From contig JALHIE010000082.1 of assembly GCA_022840285.1 (NCBI GenBank), positions 1 through 55,325 on the forward strand: 55,325 bases of DNA, in the 5' to 3' direction. The position numbers were made by a program, and so were the translations under genes. The stretch comes from Porphyromonadaceae bacterium. GTDB taxonomy: Bacteria; Bacteroidota; Bacteroidia; Bacteroidales; Dysgonomonadaceae. Shown here one piece after another: positions 1 to 9,115 of this stretch; positions within the stretch are counted from its first letter, which is position 1, and the number at the start of each line of letters is the position of its first letter. The notes beneath the pieces are model-generated. The model worked only from the letters and a program-made list of their open reading frames with translations, made no database searches and was not told the origin of the DNA.

Positions 1-215
1 ATTCATAATGATAATTAATTGAAGTTATTACGCTTCAAAATTATCACTATTCTAATTTACCGACAGGTTTAGTTCAACGTGTTGTTTACGCAATAAATAT
101 ACAACTTTCGTAAATACCCGATTTATAACATTCGCTTATATATATTAACATTAAAATATTTTGCATTTATATCATATTGTATTTGTGTTTGTTATGTTTT
201 AATTAATTTTTTTTA

Positions 216-223
216 TATTTTTG
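216..223 (+). promoter_or_regulatory. Bacteroidetes -7 box before the integrase
   Basis: TATTTTTG matches the Bacteroidetes -7 consensus TAnnTTTG and lies 31 bases before the integrase start. A TTTG occurs at 188-191, but the 24-base gap is longer than the usual 19-21. The rest of 1-254 is very AT-rich and holds no gene I can support. Confidence 0.45.
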
Positions 224-254
224 CATATACGAATGTTTCACAAAATCGAAGACG

Positions 255-1097
255 ATGAAAACAATGGATTTATTGGAGGAGTTTGAACGAAAAATGATTG
301 TTCAACGATACAGTTCCAACTCCATTCAAAATTACAAGAGTGCGGTGAGGAGTTTTTTACAGCTGGCTGAAAAGAAATACAGCCATCCGCTGGAGATAAC
401 GGAAACGGAAATTGAGAAATATATATACTGGAAAATTGAGAAACATCGCATCGGAGCATCTTATCAACGTTTGATCGTGGCTTCAATAGACAAGTTTTAT
501 CTTTCCATGTTCAACAGACAACTCAACCTAAACCATCTGTATCCCCGCTCGAAGAACAAAAGTCTGCCGGTTTACCTGACTGCCCGGGAGGTCCGCAGGT
601 TGATGGATAACGTGACCAACCTGAAGCACAAATGCGTCCTCCAGCTGTTATATGGATGCGGACTGCGGTTAAACGAACTGCTTCACCTGAAACTGACCGA
701 TGTCGATTCGAAAAATAAAATTATCCTGATTAGAAAAGCCAAAGGAGGAAAAGACCGTGTGGTGATGCTTTCCCCTCTGTTACTGGAATCTTTAAGGCAT
801 TACTACAAGATATATCAACCGGAGGAATACCTGATAGAGGGGCAGGGAGGGGGTGTCTATTCCGAAAAGAGCGTGCAGGTCATTGTCAAGAATGCAGCTT
901 TAAAAGCGGGCATCACCAAAAAAGTGACTCCCCATACCTTGCGCCACAGCTTTGCTACCCACCTGCTGGAAAACGGTACGGATATCCGGTATATCCAGGA
1001 ATTGCTCGGACACAAATCGGTGAATACGACCGAAATTTATACCCATGTTACCGACATCGCGAAATCCAAAATAAAAAGCCCGCTCGATCTGCTTTGA
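255..1097 (+). CDS. Tyrosine recombinase / phage-type integrase
   Basis: A 280-residue site-specific recombinase of the XerC/XerD and integron-integrase-like group, expected to cut and rejoin DNA through a covalent tyrosine intermediate. An N-terminal SAM-like core-binding domain (about 1-90) is followed by the catalytic domain. The catalytic set is visible: Arg in GCGLRLNEL, Lys in KGGKDRVV, His-x-x-Arg in HTLRHSFATH, His in LLGHKSV and the nucleophile Tyr in TEIYTHV. Its length is normal for the family. It stands alone: no excisionase, attachment repeat or cassette array is visible downstream, and the left side is cut by the window edge, so the element it serves, if any, would lie to the left. 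It could equally be one of the solitary integrases common in Bacteroidales. Confidence 0.9.
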   Translation: MKTMDLLEEFERKMIVQRYSSNSIQNYKSAVRSFLQLAEKKYSHPLEITETEIEKYIYWKIEKHRIGASYQRLIVASIDKFYLSMFNRQLNLNHLYPRSKNKSLPVYLTAREVRRLMDNVTNLKHKCVLQLLYGCGLRLNELLHLKLTDVDSKNKIILIRKAKGGKDRVVMLSPLLLESLRHYYKIYQPEEYLIEGQGGGVYSEKSVQVIVKNAALKAGITKKVTPHTLRHSFATHLLENGTDIRYIQELLGHKSVNTTEIYTHVTDIAKSKIKSPLDLL

Positions 1098-1136
1098 TGC
1101 AAGGCGGCAGGCTTTATTTTGAGTGAAACAGTACTT

Positions 1137-3449
1137 TTACATCCGGTTGATCTCTCCCTGGCCGGCGCCGGTTCCCTTGTACCGGTTCTTGGCGGTATTG
1201 AATTTGTAGCGCACCGTCAGCTCCAGCTCGCGCGTATCCCAGCGGCTGAACTGGTAAATGTTGAGGCGGTCGTTATAAGCTTTGATATCCATCGTACGCC
1301 CGTGGAAGAGATCGTGCCCTTTCAGCACTACCGACAGCCGGTCGTCGAAGAACGATTTGGTGACTCCCAGGTTGACCACGAACTGGTGATCGGTCAATTC
1401 CACGTTTTGCTGGTTCCCCTTGCCCTGGAAATTGGCGTCGAGGGTCAGGAGGAATCCTTTCGGCAACGAAAAGGAATTGTTCAGCGAGGCGGTGGGTATG
1501 GGGCTGTTCAGGCGTACCTGCTTATCGTTGCTGGTGATGGTGAGCCATTGTTTCATAAACCCGATGGAGGCCTGCGGAGCCCAGATGCCGAATTTGGGAG
1601 AAGCGGTGAGGTAGGCGGTCAGGCTGGGCAGCTTGTCCAGGTTGCGCGTAGAAAGGAGGGTTACGGCGGGATTTTCTTCCATCTGTGTCGCCCACTGCAT
1701 GATCACATCTCTTTCCTGCTTGTAGCTGACCATGAGCTGAAGGTATTTCCAGGAACCGGTGAGCGAAGCATCGTGGATGATGGTCGGCTTGAGGAAGGGG
1801 TTGCCTGTCTGCATGGTGAACCGGTTGGCATAGAAGATGCTGCTTCCCAGCTGCCAGTATGCGGGACGGACGGTCTTTGCAGTATAGCTTAGTTGCAGTT
1901 GCACTCCGCCCAGTGTATTGCTGTAGGAGAAATTGGGAAACCAGTGCGCGTAATGCCGGCTTTGTTCATCCATCTTTTCGCCGTCGCTGAAATAGTCGGA
2001 ATAGACTTTCTCAAAGCGGACTCCGCCAGTTAACTGTCCGATAGGGGTGGAACGGGAATATTCAGCGAAGAAAGCGTTGTTTTCGTCGTGGATGGAAGTG
2101 TTGGTGGAAGGGATTCCCTGGATGTCGGTGGTGTAGTCATCGTCCCGGCGGGTACGGGTAAACTCATTCCCTGCCGAGAGCTGGCCTTCCCAAACAGGGT
2201 AGGAGAGTACCAGCCTGGTGGCAAACAGGCGATTCTTGATCCGGTTGTCGGAGGTGATGACCCGGTCGTCATACTCCTGGCTGCTCTCGGTAATGGAGGA
2301 GGCGGTCGATTGGCTGCTCCTGTAAAAATCGCTGTTGAAATCCACGTTCAGTTCTCCGAACTTGCCGTTGTAATAGGCGTTCAGCCTGTGCCTGGGTTTG
2401 CTGTTCTGTGTCTGGTTATCGTTGCTTTCCCACCGGTCGTAAAACACCCCGTCGGCATAGACGTCGCTCAGCGTGGTGGACTGCATGCCGTTTTTTCCCG
2501 GAAAGACGTTCATGGTGTATTTTACTCCCGCATAATGGTTGGATGAAATCTCGTAGTTGACTCCCGCAATGGTGGTCAGCGGATTGGATAGCCCGTCCAC
2601 ACGGAGTTCGTTTTTTTGTGTCCAAAGGGTATCTACGAAAGCCTCCTGGGCTATCCGGCTGTCCTGGACGTAGGCATACCGTTCATACTTGACCGTCCCG
2701 AAGATATCCCATCCCTTGTGGCGGTAGTTCAGGTTGAGCTGCTGCCGCAGGTCGGTATTTTCCGTTTGCAGGTAGGTAGACCGTACATCGAAGCTCAATC
2801 CGTCGCCGGTCTTGCGGACGGTATGAATACGGATCACCGCCTTTACGGAGGCATCGTATCCCGCGCCGGGGTTGTGCACAATCTCCACTTCCCTGATGTC
2901 GGCGGACGAGATCAGGTCGAGTTCCGACACGTCGCGCAACTCACGGTTGTTGACGTAAATCTTTGCCTTCCCTTTGCCGAAGATCGAGAAATCGCCGTTG
3001 TCACCCGTGATGGCGGGCAACCGTTTCAGCACATCGTTGGCTGTTCCGGCCTTGCTCAATACGGTATTTTGTACGGTAGCCACCACGGCATCACTGCGCA
3101 GCCTGATGCGGGGCAGGTCTCCTTCTACCACCACCTCATCCAGCAGGGTGGTGTCCGGTTGAAGGGAGATGGTTTGTTCGGGAAGCGCCGGCACCGTTTG
3201 TGTTTCGTATCCGATAAACGATACCCGCAGGAGTGCATTGGAGCTGTTGTTATCCGCAAGAAGCGAGAAGACACCTTGTTGATCGGTGGTGGTTCCCGTG
3301 ATCAGTGTTGAGTCGGGGAGGGAGTAGATGGCCACGTTGGCAAATGGAATGGGATTACTGTCGCCATCGGTTACCGTTCCTTTTATCTGAGCATTCAGAG
3401 GCAGCAGTATGCCGCATAAAAATAATGAGAAGAGATTTTTTTGAGTCAT
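1137..3449 (-). CDS. TonB-dependent receptor / outer-membrane beta-barrel protein
   Basis: A 770-residue outer-membrane protein. It has a signal peptide (about 1-20), then a carboxypeptidase-regulatory-like beta-sandwich (IKGTVTDGDSNPIPFANV, about 23-100), a plug-like region with GTANDVLKRLPAI and a GKGKAKIYVNNRELRD stretch (about 130-200), then a long beta-barrel rich in aromatic and alternating residues. This layout is that of the Bacteroidetes 'outer membrane beta-barrel' family, related to SusC but without a SusD partner here. The ligand cannot be told from sequence. It is monocistronic and convergent with the integrase. No riboswitch or ECF sigma gene is adjacent, so regulation is unknown. 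Confidence 0.85.
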   Translation of the reverse strand: MTQKNLFSLFLCGILLPLNAQIKGTVTDGDSNPIPFANVAIYSLPDSTLITGTTTDQQGVFSLLADNNSSNALLRVSFIGYETQTVPALPEQTISLQPDTTLLDEVVVEGDLPRIRLRSDAVVATVQNTVLSKAGTANDVLKRLPAITGDNGDFSIFGKGKAKIYVNNRELRDVSELDLISSADIREVEIVHNPGAGYDASVKAVIRIHTVRKTGDGLSFDVRSTYLQTENTDLRQQLNLNYRHKGWDIFGTVKYERYAYVQDSRIAQEAFVDTLWTQKNELRVDGLSNPLTTIAGVNYEISSNHYAGVKYTMNVFPGKNGMQSTTLSDVYADGVFYDRWESNDNQTQNSKPRHRLNAYYNGKFGELNVDFNSDFYRSSQSTASSITESSQEYDDRVITSDNRIKNRLFATRLVLSYPVWEGQLSAGNEFTRTRRDDDYTTDIQGIPSTNTSIHDENNAFFAEYSRSTPIGQLTGGVRFEKVYSDYFSDGEKMDEQSRHYAHWFPNFSYSNTLGGVQLQLSYTAKTVRPAYWQLGSSIFYANRFTMQTGNPFLKPTIIHDASLTGSWKYLQLMVSYKQERDVIMQWATQMEENPAVTLLSTRNLDKLPSLTAYLTASPKFGIWAPQASIGFMKQWLTITSNDKQVRLNSPIPTASLNNSFSLPKGFLLTLDANFQGKGNQQNVELTDHQFVVNLGVTKSFFDDRLSVVLKGHDLFHGRTMDIKAYNDRLNIYQFSRWDTRELELTVRYKFNTAKNRYKGTGAGQGEINRM

Positions 3450-3621
3450 CGTATTTTTGTTTTAATCCGATAATAGGACAACTGCTCTCTTTGTTTGGTT
3501 ACAACCTGTACGATTTTTTTTGCTATAAAAAGAATATCCATTATCTTTACGTCGGTTAATCGCGTCAAAAAATACCATACGATGAAAACGGCACAATGAA
3601 AATAATTATTGAGCAAACAAT

Positions 3622-4278
3622 ATGAAAATCAAATACCTGATACTGCTTTTTCTGTTGTCGACAACCGTTTGCCTGGAAGCACAGGAAGTGGTGAACCTGT
3701 CGCATTATGTTTTTTCCGATTTCCAACCGGGAGTGGTGCTGTTGAAAAGTGGCGTGAGAAACAACGCGAAACTCAATTATAATGCGGCATCGGAAGAAAT
3801 GGTTTTCGATGACAACGGCAAAATATTGGCAATCGCAGATGCCCTTTTACCTCAAATAGACACCGTATTTGTTGCGAATGAAAAGTTTATCCGTGTGAAC
3901 AAAAAATTTGTGAAAATCTTGATCGATAAACCTGATGTAGACCTGTATGTCGAACACAAATGCAAACTGATTCCCCCCGGAAAACCAGCCGCTTACGGAG
4001 GGACATCGCAAATATCATCCACAACATCCTATTCTTCCATCCTGTCGGACGGTGGGGTATATAACCTGAAACTTCCCGACGACTACAAGATTATTCCTTA
4101 TAATGTTTTTTGGCTTAACCGGAACGGGAAATTGCAAAGCTTTTCAAACCTCGGACAGTTGAAAAAGATTTACCGCGACAAGAAGAAGCTGATTAGCGAT
4201 TACCTGAAGAAGAATGAAGTAAAACTGACCAACGAAAAGAGTGTTGCGGATACCATAGCCTATCTGGAAAACAATTAA
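3622..4278 (+). CDS. Secreted protein of unknown function
   Basis: A 218-residue protein with a clear signal peptide (hydrophobic core, cleavage near CLEAQ, about residue 21). I recognise no domain. The middle (about 30-110) is rich in short beta-type segments with NNAKLNYN and KILIDKPDVD. The C-terminus is lysine-rich and helical (KKIYRDKKKLISDYLKK). It sits 16 bases before the fucosidase in the same direction, so the two are probably co-transcribed. A near-consensus -7 box (TATCTTTA) lies around 3542. It is most likely a periplasmic or surface protein. Confidence 0.7.
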   Translation: MKIKYLILLFLLSTTVCLEAQEVVNLSHYVFSDFQPGVVLLKSGVRNNAKLNYNAASEEMVFDDNGKILAIADALLPQIDTVFVANEKFIRVNKKFVKILIDKPDVDLYVEHKCKLIPPGKPAAYGGTSQISSTTSYSSILSDGGVYNLKLPDDYKIIPYNVFWLNRNGKLQSFSNLGQLKKIYRDKKKLISDYLKKNEVKLTNEKSVADTIAYLENN

Positions 4279-4294
4279 ATATAAACAATTAACA

Positions 4295-5596
4295 ATGAAA
4301 CAACTAATTATTTTATCCTTGCTGGCTCTTGCTATAGCCGGTGGTGCTTTTGCACAACAAAAATATGTGCCCGCAGATGAGAACCTGAAAAACAGGGCAG
4401 AGTTTCAGGACATGAAATTTGGAGTATTTATCCACTGGGGAATCTACAGCATGATGGCGGATGGAGAATGGATCATGAACAACAAGAACATCAACTGGCA
4501 AGAGTATGCCAAACTGGCCGAAGGGTTCTATCCCTCGAGGTACGATGCCAAAAAATGGGTGGCCGATGTGAAGGCGGCAGGTGCGAAATACATTTGCATC
4601 ACTTCGCGTCACCACGATGGTTTTTCGATGTTTCATACCCAACAATCACCCTATAATATCGTTGACGGTACACCGTTCAAGCGCGACATCATCAAAGAGC
4701 TTGCCGATGAATGTCACAAAGAGGGAATCAAACTGCATTTCTATTATTCCCAACTTGACTGGAGACGGTCCGATTATTTCCCGATTGGCCGGACGGGTCG
4801 TGGAGTAGGGCGCACCGAACAGGGAAAGTGGGATTCCTACCACCGGTTCATGCTCAATCAGCTTACCGAACTGTTGACCAACTACGGAGAGATCGGTGCT
4901 ATCTGGTTTGATGGACAATGGGACCAGCCTGCCGATTTCGATTGGCGACTGCGTGAAATCTACGACCACATCCACAGCATACAGCCGGGATGCCTTGTCA
5001 TCAGCAATCACCACCTTGCCCCACAGGAAGGGGAGGACGGCCAAACTTTTGAGAAAGACTTGCCGGGTCACAACACCACCGGGTTTTCAGCCAACGCGGA
5101 AATCGGACAGCTTCCGCTCGAAACGTGTGAAACGATGAACAATTCGTGGGGATACAACATTACCGACCTGAAATACAAGTCGGAAAAAGAGCTGATCCAT
5201 TATTTGATAAAGGCGGCCGGCAACAATGCCAATCTTTTGATGAACGTTGGACCGCGTCCCGACGGCACATTCCCCGATATAGCTGTCCAGCGCTACAAAG
5301 CCATGGGGGATTGGTTGAAGGTGTACGGTGAAAGCATTTACGGTACACGGGGAGGATTTGTCGCACCGCGCGACTGGGGTGTCACCACGCAAAAAGAGAA
5401 CAGACTCTACGTTCATATCCTCAACTACAAAGATAAGTCGTTCTACCTGCCAACGAACGGAAAAAAAGTGAAATCGGCCCGCGTTTTCCTCGATAAGAAA
5501 CCGGTAAAATTCACGCAGGATGTTGACGGTGTTCTGTTGAAGTTCGACAAGGTTCCCGATGAACTGGATTACGTGGTAGAGCTTGAGTTGAGGTAA
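4295..5596 (+). CDS. Alpha-L-fucosidase, GH29
   Basis: A 433-residue exported glycoside hydrolase that releases terminal L-fucose by a retaining mechanism. It has a signal peptide (about 1-20, ending at GGAFAQ). The TIM barrel shows family GH29 landmarks: GVFIHWG near the start, ITSRHHDGF, HFYYSQLDW, and AIWFDGQWD in which Asp206 is the expected catalytic nucleophile. A small C-terminal beta domain follows (about 345-433). Its length fits compact GH29 enzymes. It lies 16 bases after the secreted unknown protein. No SusCD pair or sulfatase is beside it, so this is not a full polysaccharide utilisation locus. Confidence 0.93.
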   Translation: MKQLIILSLLALAIAGGAFAQQKYVPADENLKNRAEFQDMKFGVFIHWGIYSMMADGEWIMNNKNINWQEYAKLAEGFYPSRYDAKKWVADVKAAGAKYICITSRHHDGFSMFHTQQSPYNIVDGTPFKRDIIKELADECHKEGIKLHFYYSQLDWRRSDYFPIGRTGRGVGRTEQGKWDSYHRFMLNQLTELLTNYGEIGAIWFDGQWDQPADFDWRLREIYDHIHSIQPGCLVISNHHLAPQEGEDGQTFEKDLPGHNTTGFSANAEIGQLPLETCETMNNSWGYNITDLKYKSEKELIHYLIKAAGNNANLLMNVGPRPDGTFPDIAVQRYKAMGDWLKVYGESIYGTRGGFVAPRDWGVTTQKENRLYVHILNYKDKSFYLPTNGKKVKSARVFLDKKPVKFTQDVDGVLLKFDKVPDELDYVVELELR

Positions 5597-5605
5597 GAAT
5601 TTACA

Positions 5606-5628
5606 ACGGGCGTTACGCCGTGTTTTTT
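5606..5628 (+). terminator. Terminator of the fucosidase transcript
   Basis: A short hairpin (ACGGGCG / CGCCGT with one bulged G and a TTA loop) is followed by six T. It lies in the convergent space between the fucosidase and gtrA and overlaps the gtrA stop codon. Confidence 0.55.
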
Positions 5629-6113
5629 GTTTTGAACGTGAACGTCTTTTGAGAGAAATAGCTGAAGATCGTACAGATCAGCGTCACCACCATTTTCGAG
5701 GGTGTGGGGTAGAGGTGCAGCACCTCCACCAGTAGCTTTAATCCGAAATAATTGATCAGCAGATTCACTCCCACAACAGCCATGTAACGGACGAGCTGTT
5801 CTTTGCCCCGCAAATCGGAAGAGGTGAATGTGACGTATTTTTGAAGCAGAAATCCCGTGAACAGGGTGATCGGAAAAGTGATGAGCAGGGCCGCGATGTG
5901 CGGGCTGACGGTGACAAACCCGAGCGGAACGAACTGCTTTTGTATGACGTAGTTGTAGACGACGAAATAGAGCAGCCAGTCGAACCCTACATTGGCGGCA
6001 CCGCTTACGCCATAGCGGAAAAACTGCCGGCTGAAATAGCGCTTGAACGGCGGATAAAAGATGTCAATGAGATCGCCGATAAGTTTTCCCGCAAGCACTA
6101 AAATTCTTCTCAT
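5613..6113 (-). CDS. GtrA-family membrane protein
   Basis: A 166-residue protein with four predicted membrane helices, matching the GtrA/DPMS3 family. Members usually help move or present lipid-linked sugars in O-antigen or cell-wall polysaccharide glycosylation. Visible features are the FFRYGVSGAANVGFDWLLY opening helix typical of GtrA, the TGFLLQKYVTF turn and the closing FSYFSQKTFTFK. It follows menA by 15 bases on the same strand and is probably the last gene of a proS-menA-gtrA transcript. No glycosyltransferase is adjacent, so the substrate is open. Confidence 0.85.
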   Translation of the reverse strand: MRRILVLAGKLIGDLIDIFYPPFKRYFSRQFFRYGVSGAANVGFDWLLYFVVYNYVIQKQFVPLGFVTVSPHIAALLITFPITLFTGFLLQKYVTFTSSDLRGKEQLVRYMAVVGVNLLINYFGLKLLVEVLHLYPTPSKMVVTLICTIFSYFSQKTFTFKTKNTA

Positions 6114-6128
6114 TCCTTTTCAGACGGT

Positions 6129-7034
6129 TTAAATATTGATGCAGATGCTGAAAATAACGGCTAACAGAAAACCTGACAGTGAGGTGAGCTTAAGGTAGGG
6201 ATCCAGCTCGCGGCCTGTTTTCTTGTGAACTTGCGTTAAGAGGTAGAACTGGTAAAGAAAAACAGCCACATAGAGAAACCGGTATCCGGGCGACGCTGCG
6301 AACATAAAGCTGTATTGCAAAAAGCAGGTAAACATTCCAAAAGTGAGAAGGGTATGGTAGATCTTGGCATTTTTTAAGCCCAACAGCAAGGCAAAGGTAA
6401 TCTTTCCCGATGCCTTGTCGTTATCCATGTCGCGCATGTTGTTGATATTGAGGATCATCGTGCTTATAAAGCCCAGGCCTACAGCCGGCAAGACAGGCTG
6501 AAATCCTGGAGAATGGGCGTGCAGGAAATAGGTTCCGATAACCGCTACCGGACCAAAAAACAAGAAAGCAAAAAAATCACCCAGCCCCACATAGCCGTAT
6601 GCATACCTACCGATGGTGTAGAACAGGGCCGACAGGATACAGACCAACCCGATAGCAAGAAGTAGGAAAACGGACGGTTGAGTATAACTCTCAGCAGCGT
6701 CTAAAACCAGCGTAAGCCCTATTGCAGCAACGATGACGATAGCAATCCCGATGGCTATTTTCATCTCCCCGGGAGAAATTTTTCCGCTTTGCACCGCACG
6801 GACAGGGCCTTGTCGGTTGCCGGTAACATCGGTACCTTTCAGGTAGTCGCCCAAATCGTTTGCCAGGTTCGACAAGATCTGGATGGATACAGCCAGTGCC
6901 AGTGCCAATACAAAAGTGATTGCAGAGAATTTTCTTTCCTGCAAGGCGACTCCTGTACCCAGGGTAACTCCGGCGACAGCCAGAAAGAGTGTGCGAAGCC
7001 TGAAAGCCGAGATCCAGTTTTTTAACTTCGCCAT
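6129..7034 (-). CDS. menA: 1,4-dihydroxy-2-naphthoate polyprenyltransferase
   Basis: A 301-residue UbiA-superfamily prenyltransferase with about eight membrane helices. MenA attaches the isoprenoid tail to 1,4-dihydroxy-2-naphthoate to give demethylmenaquinone, in the inner membrane. Both Asp-rich Mg-diphosphate motifs are present: NLANDLGDYLKGTD (about 56-69) and NNMRDMDNDKASGK (about 197-210). The conserved VTGNRQGPVRAV segment between them is typical of MenA rather than UbiA or COX10. It begins 2 bases after proS, indicating one operon. Menaquinone is the expected respiratory quinone of anaerobic Bacteroidales. Confidence 0.93.
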   Translation of the reverse strand: MAKLKNWISAFRLRTLFLAVAGVTLGTGVALQERKFSAITFVLALALAVSIQILSNLANDLGDYLKGTDVTGNRQGPVRAVQSGKISPGEMKIAIGIAIVIVAAIGLTLVLDAAESYTQPSVFLLLAIGLVCILSALFYTIGRYAYGYVGLGDFFAFLFFGPVAVIGTYFLHAHSPGFQPVLPAVGLGFISTMILNINNMRDMDNDKASGKITFALLLGLKNAKIYHTLLTFGMFTCFLQYSFMFAASPGYRFLYVAVFLYQFYLLTQVHKKTGRELDPYLKLTSLSGFLLAVIFSICINI

Positions 7035-7036
7035 CT

Positions 7037-8518
7037 TTAATATGCCCTTGCGAAAATCACCCGTTGTGCCGACGGTTTACCGGTAACCATGCATTTCCCG
7101 GGTGTTTTATCACCTTCCAACGGGATACAACGGATGGTAGCCTTGGTTTCGTTCTTGATGAGCTCTTCGGTTTCGGGGGTTCCGTCCCAATGACAGAGTA
7201 GAAATCCGCCTTTCTCGATCTCTTCTTTAAATTCTTCGTAGGAGTTTACTTCCCGGGTGGTGGAGGCGCGGTAATCGAGCGCTTTATTGTAGATGTTTTC
7301 CTGAATTTCATCGAGCAGGTTCTTGACGTATTCCTCGATGTTCTCGCAGGAAACGGTCTCTTTGGTCAGCGTATCGCGGCGGGCAACCTCTATGGTGTTG
7401 TTCTCCATATCCCGGCCACCCATGGCCAGACGAACGGGAACACCTTTTAACTCGTATTCGGAAAACTTCCACCCCGGTTTCTTGTTGTCGGAGTTATCGT
7501 ACTTTACGCTTACTCCCAACGCTTTCAGGCGTGAAACAATGCCTGATACCTTTTCGTCTATTTGAGCCAGTTGTTCTGCATTTTTGTATATAGGAACGAT
7601 AACAACCTGATAGGGAGCCAGTTTGGGGGGAAGTACCAACCCGTTGTCGTCGCTGTGCGCCATGATGAGTGCCCCGATAAGCCGGGTGGAAACACCCCAG
7701 GAGGTAGCCCAGACATAGTCGCGTCCGCCATCCTTATCGGCAAACATTACATCAAACGCTTTGGCGAAGTTCTGTCCCAGAAAATGCGATGTGCCGGATT
7801 GCAAGGCTTTTCCGTCCTGCATCAACGCTTCGATAGTATAGGTATCTATGGCTCCCGCAAATCGTTCAGAAGCCGATTTCTTTCCTTTTATCACCGGCAG
7901 GGCCATGTACTTTTCGGCAAAATCGGCGTAAACGTTGATCATCTTCTCGGTCTCCTCCACAGCTTCTTGCTCTGTGGCATGGGCCGTATGCCCTTCCTGC
8001 CAGAGAAATTCGGCCGTGCGGAGGAACAGCCGGGTACGCATCTCCCAGCGGACCACGTTTGCCCATTGGTTGATGAGCAACGGCAGGTCGCGATACGACT
8101 GAATCCAGTTTTTATAGGTACTCCAGATAATGGTTTCGGAGGTGGGGCGAATGATCAGTTCTTCCTCCAGCTTGGCTTCGGGATCTACCACTACGCCGCT
8201 CCCATCGGGAGCGTTCTTCAGCCGGTAATGCGTTACTACGGCACACTCCTTGGCAAAACCTTCCACATGGTCGGCTTCGCGGCTGAGAAACGATTTGGGT
8301 ATAAACAACGGAAAATAGGCATTCACGTGTCCGGTTTCCTTGAACATGTCGTCCAGCTGGCGTTGCATCTTCTCCCAGATAGCATACCCATACGGTTTTA
8401 TCACCATACAACCGCGTACGGCTGAGTTTTCCGCCAATTCGGCTTTAATCACCAGGTCGAGGTACCATTGCGAATAATCTTCGCTGCGGGAGGTAAGTTC
8501 TTTCAATTCCTTTGCCAT
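7037..8518 (-). CDS. proS: Prolyl-tRNA synthetase, archaeal/eukaryote type
   Basis: A 493-residue class II aminoacyl-tRNA synthetase charging tRNA-Pro. It lacks the long editing insertion of the E. coli enzyme and so belongs to the short ProS type used by Bacteroidales. Class II motifs are visible: RPTSETIIWSTY, motif 2 RWEMRTRLFLRTAEFLWQEGHTAH (positions about 150-173), TSHFLGQNFAKAFD, and motif 3 GVSTRLIGALIMAH. The C-terminal anticodon-binding and zinc-like domain ends in VIFARAY, the usual terminal tyrosine. It is the first gene of the proS-menA-gtrA unit and has its own promoter. Confidence 0.97.
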   Translation of the reverse strand: MAKELKELTSRSEDYSQWYLDLVIKAELAENSAVRGCMVIKPYGYAIWEKMQRQLDDMFKETGHVNAYFPLFIPKSFLSREADHVEGFAKECAVVTHYRLKNAPDGSGVVVDPEAKLEEELIIRPTSETIIWSTYKNWIQSYRDLPLLINQWANVVRWEMRTRLFLRTAEFLWQEGHTAHATEQEAVEETEKMINVYADFAEKYMALPVIKGKKSASERFAGAIDTYTIEALMQDGKALQSGTSHFLGQNFAKAFDVMFADKDGGRDYVWATSWGVSTRLIGALIMAHSDDNGLVLPPKLAPYQVVIVPIYKNAEQLAQIDEKVSGIVSRLKALGVSVKYDNSDNKKPGWKFSEYELKGVPVRLAMGGRDMENNTIEVARRDTLTKETVSCENIEEYVKNLLDEIQENIYNKALDYRASTTREVNSYEEFKEEIEKGGFLLCHWDGTPETEELIKNETKATIRCIPLEGDKTPGKCMVTGKPSAQRVIFARAY

Positions 8519-8554
8519 ATCTTATATAAAATTCTGAATATTTATTTAAGGGTG

Positions 8555-8562
8555 CAAAGATA
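8555..8562 (-). promoter_or_regulatory. proS promoter -7 box
   Basis: On the minus strand TATCTTTG is a full match to TAnnTTTG, 37 bases before the proS start codon. It probably drives proS-menA-gtrA. Confidence 0.6.
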
Positions 8563-8621
8563 CGAATATTCACAGAAAATTGAAATTAGAAACGGGTATT
8601 TCAGGTAAGAAGATCACGGTT

Positions 8622-9039
8622 CTATCCAAAATTACCTTTTATCTTATCGAGCAGGTTCCCGCAGGCATCTTCCAGCAAATCCATCACCAGCTCGAAACCG
8701 GACGCTCCCCCGTAATAGGGATCGGGAACCTTGTGGTGGTGGGAAAACTTACTGGAGAAATCGATCATCCGGTGGATTTTGGCAACATCCTCTTCCGTTT
8801 TTGCCAGTTTTTTTACGTTCCTAGTTGCGCCGCTGTCCGTGCATGCGCATCCGGTCATCGGGCAATTCGCCTTCGTGCCAACCCGATGTGCCTGCGGAAT
8901 CTACAAGGATACTCTCTTCCAGGCGGTTGTCGGCAACCATTTTCTTTAGAATCCCTTCAGCGGCCGGAGAGCGGCAAATGTTTCCGAGACAAACAAAAAG
9001 AACGTTGACTTGTTGATTCTTGGCAGGAGGAATTTGCAT
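8622..9039 (-). pseudogene. Low-molecular-weight protein-tyrosine phosphatase, internally deleted
   Basis: Two adjoining frames make up one broken LMW-PTP. The N-terminal part (9039-8821) has the catalytic P-loop VCLGNICRSPAAEG and the DSAGTSGWHEGELPD segment, then hits a TAG after HGQRRN. The C-terminal part continues in another frame from about 8820: NVKKLAKTEEDVAKIHRM, then the catalytic acid motif DPYYGGASGFE and the usual ending near 8622. In intact family members about 28-31 residues (roughly the SRP...DFDLIVGMDDRN segment) lie between these two pieces; here they are missing and the frame changes. This is either a real deletion or an assembly error. A promoter remains upstream. Confidence 0.8.
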
Positions 9040-9072
9040 AACGCTAATCGATTATAATCTAAAACAATGCGG

Positions 9073-9080
9073 CAAAGATA
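9073..9080 (-). promoter_or_regulatory. Promoter -7 box of the LMW phosphatase
   Basis: TATCTTTG on the minus strand, 33 bases before the phosphatase start. It lies 12 bases from an opposing -7 box at 9092-9099, so the two promoters are divergent and overlap. Confidence 0.55.
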
Positions 9081-9091
9081 ACATTTTTATT

Positions 9092-9099
9092 TATATTTG
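9092..9099 (+). promoter_or_regulatory. Promoter -7 box of the DUF454 gene
   Basis: TATATTTG matches TAnnTTTG. It would start transcription near 9106, which rules out the longer reading frame from 9020 and supports a TTG start at 9116. Confidence 0.5.
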
Positions 9100-9115
9100 C
9101 AGCCTTAAACCATTT

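Noticed and set aside
1..254. Integron attC sites or cassette array near the recombinase
   Set aside because: No imperfect-palindrome repeats are visible in the short left flank, nor on the right.
7562..8425. Long plus-strand open frame opposite proS, and similar frames opposite the TonB receptor (1119-1892) and the helicase
   Set aside because: They are shadows of well-conserved genes on the other strand, with no recognisable domain and no start context.
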